Positions 1 through 5,478 of a stretch of 8,831 nucleotides of DNA are shown piece after piece. The notes beneath the pieces are model-generated. The model ran no database searches and was not told the DNA's origin. It was given only the letters and a program-made list of their open reading frames with translations. This DNA comes from Candidatus Colimorpha enterica (GTDB taxonomy: Bacteria > Bacillota > Clostridia > Oscillospirales > CAG-272). The stretch lies in contig FR891194.1 in assembly GCA_000433515.1 (NCBI GenBank), forward strand, positions 8,729 to 17,559, read 5' to 3'. The position numbers and the translations under genes are program-made. Numbering within the stretch: position 1 is the stretch's first letter; each line of letters begins with the position of its first letter.

Positions 1-1582
1 CGACCCCTTCGCCTTTCACACCGAAACAAGACCGGGCACGGCGTCAAAGCTGTTTGAATCGCAGTTTTTGTGGACGGACGGAAAATATCTCTCTGCGGCG
101 GCGGAGCAGAACCCGCTGAAACGTCCGGTCAGTATTTACGAGGTTCACGCGGGGTCGTGGAGGCGGTATCCCGACGGAAACTGTTTTTCCTACCGCAGGC
201 TGGCGGACGAGCTTGTGCCCTATGTCCTTGAGATGGGCTATACGCATATAGAGCTTATGCCGGTTGCGGAGCATCCGCTTGACGATTCGTGGGGCTATCA
301 GGTCACGGGGTATTACGCGCCGACGTCAAGGTTCGGCACTCCCGACGATTTCAGATATTTTGTCAACCGCTGTCACGAGGAGGGGATAGGCGTCATCCTT
401 GACTGGGTGGGTGCGCATTTTCCGAAGGACGGGTGCGGGCTTTACGAGTTTGACGGCACACGTCTTTTCGAGCCGAAGGACAGCCTCCGCGCCGAGCATC
501 CCGAATGGGGAACGAGAAATTTCGATTACGGCAGAAACGAGGTGCGGTCGTTCCTCATCTCAAACATCTGCTTCTGGCTGAGGGAATATCATATCGACGG
601 CATACGCGTCGATGCGGTTTCGTCTATGATATACCTCGATTACGCAAGAAAGCCCGGCGAATGGTCGCCCGACAGAAACGGAGGAAACATCAACAGCGAT
701 GCCGTTTCGCTTCTGCGCGACATAAACAGCGCCGCCTTCCGGGTGAATCCGGGGGTCATCATGGCGGCAGAGGAATCGACGTCGTTTCCGATGGTGACAA
801 AGCCGCCGTATGACGGGGGGCTGGGCTTCAATTTCAAGTGGAATATGGGCTGGATGCACGACACGCTTGATTATTTCTCCGCCGACCCGCTGTTCCGGAA
901 AGGGATTCATGAAAAGATCACCTTCCCGCTGACATATGCGTTTTCAGAGAATTTCATTCTTCCGCTTTCACACGACGAGGTGGTTCACGGAAAAAAGTCG
1001 CTGATCGCAAGAATGCCGGGCGACTATGCCGACAAATTTGCCGGTCTGCGCGTCCTGTTTGCGTGGATGTTCGTTCATCCCGGCAAGAAGCTCAGCTTTA
1101 TGGGCAACGAATTCGCGCAGTTCATCGAATGGGACTTCTCAAAAGAGCTTGACTGGTGTCTGCTTGCCTATGACCGGCACCGGCAGATGCGGGAATGGGT
1201 AAAGGCGCTCAACCGGATGTATCTTACCGAGCCGTCGTTCTATGAAAACGATTCGGGCTGGGACGGCTTCAGATGGCTGAGAGCCGACGACAGAAGCACC
1301 GGCGTTATCGCCGCCGAAAGAATGTCGCAGACCGGACGGCGGATCGTCTGCATACTCAACCTCTGTCCCGTGGAACGGAAGGAATGGCGGATAGGTATAC
1401 CGGAGGCGTGTACCCTCGGTCTGCTGCTCTCCGATGCGGAAAAAAGGTTCGGCGGAGAGGGAAACCTTCAAAAACGGATAAAGACAGTGCCTGTTCCCTG
1501 TGACGGATTCGGAAATTCCGCTCTGTTCGATATCCCGCCGATGTCCGCGATGTTTTTCAGAATGTTATATATCAAGGGTTAA
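1..1582 (+). CDS. glgB: 1,4-alpha-glucan branching enzyme GlgB, 5'-truncated by the window edge
   Basis: Cytosolic GH13 enzyme that cuts an alpha-1,4 glucan chain and rejoins it through an alpha-1,6 bond, creating glycogen branches. The reading frame is open from base 2, where it reads DPFAFHTETRPGTAS, the linker expected just before the catalytic barrel in GlgB. A TTG at 68 is only an in-frame leucine, not the start. About 526 residues are visible; compared with E. coli GlgB (728), the N-terminal carbohydrate-binding part is missing off the left edge. The GH13 motifs are present in order: region I DWVGAH (Asp codon 401), the nucleophile Asp in GIRVDAV (611-613), the acid/base Glu in MAAEEST (770-775) and the transition-state Asp in LSHDEVVHGK (974-976). 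MGNEFAQ and a C-terminal beta domain follow. The stop is TAA at 1580-1582. It is the first visible gene of the glg operon. Region I has Gly where Pro is usual; otherwise nothing looks broken. The identification is very secure. Confidence 0.97.
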   Translation, partial: DPFAFHTETRPGTASKLFESQFLWTDGKYLSAAAEQNPLKRPVSIYEVHAGSWRRYPDGNCFSYRRLADELVPYVLEMGYTHIELMPVAEHPLDDSWGYQVTGYYAPTSRFGTPDDFRYFVNRCHEEGIGVILDWVGAHFPKDGCGLYEFDGTRLFEPKDSLRAEHPEWGTRNFDYGRNEVRSFLISNICFWLREYHIDGIRVDAVSSMIYLDYARKPGEWSPDRNGGNINSDAVSLLRDINSAAFRVNPGVIMAAEESTSFPMVTKPPYDGGLGFNFKWNMGWMHDTLDYFSADPLFRKGIHEKITFPLTYAFSENFILPLSHDEVVHGKKSLIARMPGDYADKFAGLRVLFAWMFVHPGKKLSFMGNEFAQFIEWDFSKELDWCLLAYDRHRQMREWVKALNRMYLTEPSFYENDSGWDGFRWLRADDRSTGVIAAERMSQTGRRIVCILNLCPVERKEWRIGIPEACTLGLLLSDAEKRFGGEGNLQKRIKTVPVPCDGFGNSALFDIPPMSAMFFRMLYIKG

Positions 1583-1585
1583 TGG

Positions 1586-1612
1586 ATGCGCCGGAAACGC
1601 AGCCCGGTGCAT
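1586..1612 (+). other. GC-rich hairpin between glgB and glgC
   Basis: In the 66-nt gap after glgB, TGCGCCGG (1587-1594) pairs with CCGGTGCA (1604-1611) through one G-T wobble. A1586-T1612 extends the stem to 9 bp around a 9-nt loop. Only three T residues (1612-1614) follow, so it would be a weak intrinsic terminator at best. It could act as a partial attenuator or as an RNA processing or stability element that sets glgB apart from glgCDAP. The pairing is directly visible; the role is inferred. Confidence 0.45.
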
Positions 1613-1632
1613 TTCTGAAACAATAAAGACTG

Positions 1633-1638
1633 AAAGGA
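1633..1638 (+). promoter_or_regulatory. Ribosome binding site of glgC
   Basis: AAAGGA lies 10 nt before the ATG at 1649. This supports the ATG rather than the in-frame TTG at 1643, which would leave only 4 nt of spacing. Confidence 0.75.
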
Positions 1639-1648
1639 CGCTTTGCCA

Positions 1649-2836
1649 ATGGTATTCAGAAGAAAAGAGTGTATCGCCATGCTCCTTGCGGGGGGGCAGG
1701 GCAGCCGGCTCTATGTGCTTACCGAAAACACCGCCAAACCCGCCGTGCCGTTCGGGGGAAAGTACCGGATAATCGATTACTCCCTGTCGAACTGCGTAAA
1801 TTCTGGCATTGACACCGTCGGAATTCTGACCCAGTATCAGCCGCTTGAGCTGAACGACTACATAGGAAACGGCCAGCCGTGGGACCTCAACCGCAACTTC
1901 GGCGGGGTTCACGTTCTTCCGCCCTACACAAAGACCAAAAACAATATGTGGTACAAGGGCACCGCGAACGCGATATATCAGAACATACCGTTCATCGAAA
2001 GATATAACCCGGAGTATGTGCTGATACTTTCCGGCGACCATATCTATAAGATGGATTACTCCCTCATGCTTGATTTCCACCGGAAAAAGGGCGCGGAATG
2101 CACCATTGCCGTCCGGACGGTCCCCATGTCCGATGCATCGAGAATGGGCATAATGAGCACCGATCCCGAAATGAGGATAACCGAGTTCGAGGAAAAGCCG
2201 AAGGTGCCGAAGAGCAATCTTGCCTCTATGGGTGTGTATATCTTCAACTGGGATATCCTGAAAAAGTATCTTGTCGCCGACGAGGCTGATCCGCAGTCGT
2301 CGAACGATTTCGGAAAGAACGTCATACCCGCGCTTCTCAATGACGGAAGAGGACTTTATGCTTACACGTTCGGCGGCTACTGGCGCGATGTCGGAACGCT
2401 TGACAGCCTGTGGCAGGCGAATATGGATCTTCTTGACCCGTCAAAGCCGGTCGATGCCGGCGCGCCGAAGGGCTTCAGGATATACGCGCGGAACTATGCC
2501 CAGCCGCCGTCTGTCATTGCAAAGGGCTCCGACGTCAGAAACTCCTTTGTCGCGGAGGGCTGCGTCGTTTACGGTCATGTCGAAAACTCGGTCATTTCCA
2601 CCGGGTGCCGCATTGCCGAGGGTGCCGTTGTGACCGACAGCGTCGTCATGCCGGGTGCAGTCATCGGAAAGGGCGCCTGCGTCAGGTACGCGATAATCGG
2701 CGAAAACTGCCGCATTGGTGAAAAAGCGGCCGTCGGGGACACCGACGACGGAACAAAGGACTGGGGCATTGCCGTTGTCGGAAGCGGAAAGAATATTCCG
2801 GAAAACGGATGCGTCAGACCGAAGGAAATAATCTGA
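1649..2836 (+). CDS. glgC: Glucose-1-phosphate adenylyltransferase, catalytic subunit GlgC
   Basis: Makes ADP-glucose and pyrophosphate from ATP and glucose-1-phosphate, the committed step of bacterial glycogen synthesis, in the cytosol. The product is 395 residues from the ATG at 1649, chosen for its AAAGGA site. The N-terminal nucleotidyltransferase domain has the GGQGSRL loop at 15-21 (Arg20 is the catalytic Arg), AKPAVPFGG at 29-37, and SGDHIYKMDY with the metal-binding Asp130 (E. coli Asp142). Lys183 in FEEKP corresponds to the glucose-1-phosphate Lys195 of E. coli, and YWRDVGT follows. The last ~110 residues are hexapeptide repeats of a left-handed beta-helix. The sequence is very close to Bacillus-type GlgC. 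Where E. coli has the fructose-1,6-bisphosphate-responsive Lys39, this protein has Asn27, as in Bacillus, so regulation by that activator is unlikely. It lies directly upstream of its paralogue glgD and probably forms a mixed tetramer with it. The stop TGA at 2834-2836 runs into the glgD ribosome binding site. Confidence 0.97.
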   Translation: MVFRRKECIAMLLAGGQGSRLYVLTENTAKPAVPFGGKYRIIDYSLSNCVNSGIDTVGILTQYQPLELNDYIGNGQPWDLNRNFGGVHVLPPYTKTKNNMWYKGTANAIYQNIPFIERYNPEYVLILSGDHIYKMDYSLMLDFHRKKGAECTIAVRTVPMSDASRMGIMSTDPEMRITEFEEKPKVPKSNLASMGVYIFNWDILKKYLVADEADPQSSNDFGKNVIPALLNDGRGLYAYTFGGYWRDVGTLDSLWQANMDLLDPSKPVDAGAPKGFRIYARNYAQPPSVIAKGSDVRNSFVAEGCVVYGHVENSVISTGCRIAEGAVVTDSVVMPGAVIGKGACVRYAIIGENCRIGEKAAVGDTDDGTKDWGIAVVGSGKNIPENGCVRPKEII

Positions 2837-2841
2837 GGAGG
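2835..2841 (+). promoter_or_regulatory. Ribosome binding site of glgD, overlapping the glgC stop
   Basis: GAGGAGG begins inside the glgC TGA stop (2834-2836) and ends 8 nt before the GTG at 2850. This near-consensus site decides the GTG start, since no ATG is available nearby. A ribosome finishing glgC would sit on it, which suggests coupled translation of the two subunits. Confidence 0.85.
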
Positions 2842-2849
2842 AACGGCAA

Positions 2850-3965
2850 GTGAAGACCGCAGCAATAATTTTTTCGGGAATATACAACGACGGGCTTGAT
2901 TACCTGACAAGGAACCGCACTGTCGCGTCGCTCCCCTTCGCCGGGAGATACCGTCAGATTGATTTTATCCTCTCCGACATGGTCAACTCCGGAATATACG
3001 ACATCGGGGTCATCACGAAATACAACTATCAGTCGCTGATAAACCATCTCGGCTCCTGTCAGGACTGGGATCTCAACCGCAAGCGCGGCGGACTTATGCT
3101 CATTCCTCCCTTTGCGTCGGGAGATTCCGGGGGCTATCGCGGGAAAATCGAGGAGCTCCGCGCCGCACTCCCCTTCCTTGAGCAGAAAAATGCCGATTAT
3201 GTGATCCTTTCCGACACCGACACGATATGCAGCATCGATTTCAGAAAGGTCATCGATGCGCACACGGAATCCGGCAGGGACATGACAGTCGTCGCAGCGC
3301 CGGCTGCGGAGAACGAGACGACCGCCTCCGAGCTTGTCATCGATTCCGCCGACGGATGCACTCCCGACGGCATTTACCTGAACTATGCCGCGCGGAAGGG
3401 GCAGTATTCGGCTCTCGGAATGTACGTGATACGCCGCGACGCGCTTATTGAGGCTGTCACCGCGCTTTCGGCAAAGGGATTTTACCATCTCGAACGCGAT
3501 TTCATCCAGCAGGGCTTCAACCGCGGCACACTTACCATCGGTATGTACCGCTTCGACAGCCTTGTGCTGAAGAACCGCACGATACTTGAGTATTACGGCA
3601 ACAGCCTGATGATGAAGGACGAAAACGTCAGAAATGCCATCTTCCGCCCGGAGGCGCCGGTGTATACCACTGTAAGGGACGAGGTCCCGACCTTCTACGG
3701 CGCGGATTCGTCGGTTTCCGACTGCCTTCTTGCCGACGGCTGCCGGATAGAGGGAAAGGTCGAAAACTCGGTCCTCTTCCGTGGGGTGGTCATCGGAAAG
3801 AACGCGGTCGTGCGGAACTCGATAATCATGGCGGGCTCTGTCATACACGACGGCGCGGTCGTCGAAAACGCAATCATCGACAAGGAGGCGCAGGTCTCCG
3901 GGCTCCGCAGGATAACCGGCGCGCCCATGAGTCCGATGATCATCAGAAAAGGCGAGGTAGTGTGA
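2850..3965 (+). CDS. glgD: Glucose-1-phosphate adenylyltransferase regulatory subunit GlgD
   Basis: Paralogue of GlgC that, in studied Firmicutes, has little or no activity alone but raises or tunes GlgC activity in a GlgC/GlgD heterotetramer. The product is 371 residues from a GTG start behind a strong GAGGAGG site. The fold is kept: N-terminal nucleotidyltransferase (PFAGRYRQIDF, WDLNRKRGG) and C-terminal beta-helix repeats (about residues 290-350). The catalytic loop is lost: SGIYNDGL (9-16) replaces GGQGSRL, and the essential Arg becomes Gly15. The glucose-1-phosphate Lys of the EKP motif aligns with Asn178. An Asp does remain at the metal-binding position (Asp124 in SDTDTICSIDF). This pattern supports a regulatory role over a second active enzyme. 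Its position between glgC and glgA fits an operon that makes the two subunits together. Confidence in the family is high; lack of activity is inferred from the missing residues. Confidence 0.95.
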   Translation: MKTAAIIFSGIYNDGLDYLTRNRTVASLPFAGRYRQIDFILSDMVNSGIYDIGVITKYNYQSLINHLGSCQDWDLNRKRGGLMLIPPFASGDSGGYRGKIEELRAALPFLEQKNADYVILSDTDTICSIDFRKVIDAHTESGRDMTVVAAPAAENETTASELVIDSADGCTPDGIYLNYAARKGQYSALGMYVIRRDALIEAVTALSAKGFYHLERDFIQQGFNRGTLTIGMYRFDSLVLKNRTILEYYGNSLMMKDENVRNAIFRPEAPVYTTVRDEVPTFYGADSSVSDCLLADGCRIEGKVENSVLFRGVVIGKNAVVRNSIIMAGSVIHDGAVVENAIIDKEAQVSGLRRITGAPMSPMIIRKGEVV

Positions 3966-3991
3966 CCGTCGACCCTTCCGGAAAAAAGAAA

Positions 3992-3997
3992 AGAGGA
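3992..3997 (+). promoter_or_regulatory. Ribosome binding site of glgA
   Basis: AGAGGA within a purine-rich stretch, 7 nt before the ATG at 4005. It supports that start in the 39-nt gap after glgD. Confidence 0.75.
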
Positions 3998-4004
3998 AAA
4001 CATC

Positions 4005-5444
4005 ATGAAAATTCTGTTTACCGCCAGTGAATCCCTGCCGTTCATAAAGACAGGCGGGCTGGGAGACGTGGCATATGCGCTTCCGAAGGCTCTTGCCGAC
4101 GCCGGACACGAGGTGAAGGTGATCATCCCGTTCTACGGCAGGGTTAAGCACGGCGAGGCGCTGAGCCGGAATATCAACTTTGTCGGCGAAACAAAAACCC
4201 CTCTCGGCTGGAGAAACCAGTATACCGGCGTTTTCCGCTACGGAAGCGGCGGGAGCAATCCCGAGTACTGGTTCATCGACAACGAGTACTATTTCTCCCG
4301 TTCGGACGGATATGCGATATACGGCGACTACGATGACGGAGAGAAATTCGCGTTCTTCAGCCGCGCGGTGCTTCAGGCTCTGCCGCTGATGGGCTTTGAC
4401 CCGGATATAATTCACTGCAACGACTGGCAGACGGCGCTTGTCCCGCTGTTTCTCCACCGTTTTTACCCGCAGTACCGGAATGCAAAAACCGTGTTCACCG
4501 TTCACAACATAGAATATCAGGGCAAAATGCCGCCGGATTTCGCCTTCGATGTCCTGGGGCTCAACCGTGAGGACACGGATATACTGAATTATGCAGGCTG
4601 CGTCAACCTCATGAAGGCGGGGATCGTCATGGCGGACGCCGTCACGACGGTGTCGCAGAGCTACGCCGACGAGATACTCGGCGAGTTCCATTCCCACGGG
4701 CTTCACTATATCCTTCACGACTGCCGCGGCAAGCTGTCGGGGATAGTCAACGGGATCGACACGGTTCAGTACGACCCGGCAAGGGACAGAAATCTTTTCA
4801 TGAATTACGATGCTTCGTCATTTGAGAAAAAGAAGCGCAACAAGCTGTTCCTTCAGGAAAAGCTGGGGCTCCGTCCCGATCCCGACGCGCCTCTTGCCGT
4901 TATGGTCAGCCGTTTTGCCGCGCACAAGGGCTTTGACCTTGTCGAGGCGGCGCTTGACGACATAATGGCTCAGGGGATACAGCTTGCCGTTCTCGGGACA
5001 GGAGACAGAAGGTACGAGGAAATGTTCCGCGAGGCGGCGGGGAGGTATCACGGACGTCTTTCGGCATGGATAGCCTTTGATACCGCGCTTGCGTCGCAGA
5101 TGTACGCTGGAGCCGATATATTCCTGATGCCGTCGCTCAGCGAACCCTGCGGGCTTGCCCAGATGGTGGCAATGCGCTACGGGTGCGTTCCGGTCGTCAG
5201 GGAGACGGGCGGTCTGCGCGACACCGTTCCGGCATACAACCCGGTGACGGGAGAGGGGCGCGGATTTACCTTCGTCGATTACTCCCCGGCAGAGCTTGTC
5301 TCCGCGGTCAGGCGCTGTGCGGATTCCTGCCGCAATGACAGAGCCGGATTCACCGCGCTTGCAAAGCGCGACATGGCGTGCGATTTCAGCTGGCACGTCC
5401 CGGTAAAGAAATACGAGGAGCTGTACACAACCCTCGTCGGCTGA
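4005..5444 (+). CDS. glgA: Glycogen synthase GlgA (ADP-glucose, GT5)
   Basis: Transfers glucose from ADP-glucose to the non-reducing end of a growing alpha-1,4 glucan in the cytosol. The product is 479 residues, almost the length of E. coli GlgA (477). The start is fixed by AGAGGA 7 nt upstream and by the N-terminal MKILFTASESLPFIKTGGLG, which places the substrate-binding Lys at residue 15 as in E. coli. The two Rossmann-like domains of a GT-B fold are intact. HCNDWQTAL and TVHNIEYQG lie in the N-terminal half. SRFAAHKGFD supplies Arg303 and Lys308 (E. coli Arg300/Lys305). SLSEPCGLAQ carries the catalytic Glu380 (E. coli Glu377). It follows glgD by 39 nt and precedes glgP by 34 nt, in the same transcript as the ADP-glucose supply. 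No damage or odd residue was seen. Confidence 0.97.
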   Translation: MKILFTASESLPFIKTGGLGDVAYALPKALADAGHEVKVIIPFYGRVKHGEALSRNINFVGETKTPLGWRNQYTGVFRYGSGGSNPEYWFIDNEYYFSRSDGYAIYGDYDDGEKFAFFSRAVLQALPLMGFDPDIIHCNDWQTALVPLFLHRFYPQYRNAKTVFTVHNIEYQGKMPPDFAFDVLGLNREDTDILNYAGCVNLMKAGIVMADAVTTVSQSYADEILGEFHSHGLHYILHDCRGKLSGIVNGIDTVQYDPARDRNLFMNYDASSFEKKKRNKLFLQEKLGLRPDPDAPLAVMVSRFAAHKGFDLVEAALDDIMAQGIQLAVLGTGDRRYEEMFREAAGRYHGRLSAWIAFDTALASQMYAGADIFLMPSLSEPCGLAQMVAMRYGCVPVVRETGGLRDTVPAYNPVTGEGRGFTFVDYSPAELVSAVRRCADSCRNDRAGFTALAKRDMACDFSWHVPVKKYEELYTTLVG

Positions 5445-5459
5445 AACGGAACAAATAAC

Positions 5460-5464
5460 AAGGA
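5460..5464 (+). promoter_or_regulatory. Likely ribosome binding site of glgP, with wide spacing
   Basis: AAGGA is the only purine-rich site before glgP, but it sits 14 nt from the ATG at 5479, wider than the usual 5-10 nt. No better in-frame start lies upstream; the next in-frame ATG (5521) would remove 14 residues and has no better site. Weak initiation of glgP is possible. Confidence 0.5.
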
Positions 5465-5478
5465 TTTACCCGAAACAA

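Noticed and set aside
68..70. TTG as the start of glgB
   Set aside because: The frame is open upstream to the window edge and already encodes conserved GlgB residues (DPFAFHTETRPGTAS), so the gene begins outside the window.
1643..1645. TTG as the start of glgC
   Set aside because: It would leave only 4 nt to the AAAGGA site; the ATG at 1649 is better spaced and matches the N-terminus of Bacillus-type GlgC.
1565..2080. Open frame of 171 codons on the - strand over the glgB-glgC junction
   Set aside because: Almost entirely antisense to glgC with no domain signature; a shadow of GC-rich coding sequence.
2814..4718. Open frame of 634 codons on the - strand across glgD and glgA
   Set aside because: It lies antisense to two certain genes that happen to share one reading frame (both starts are multiples of 3), so the same stop-poor antisense phase continues across their junction. 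The translation shows no recognisable domain and is rich in Arg, His, Val and Asp, as expected of an antisense shadow.
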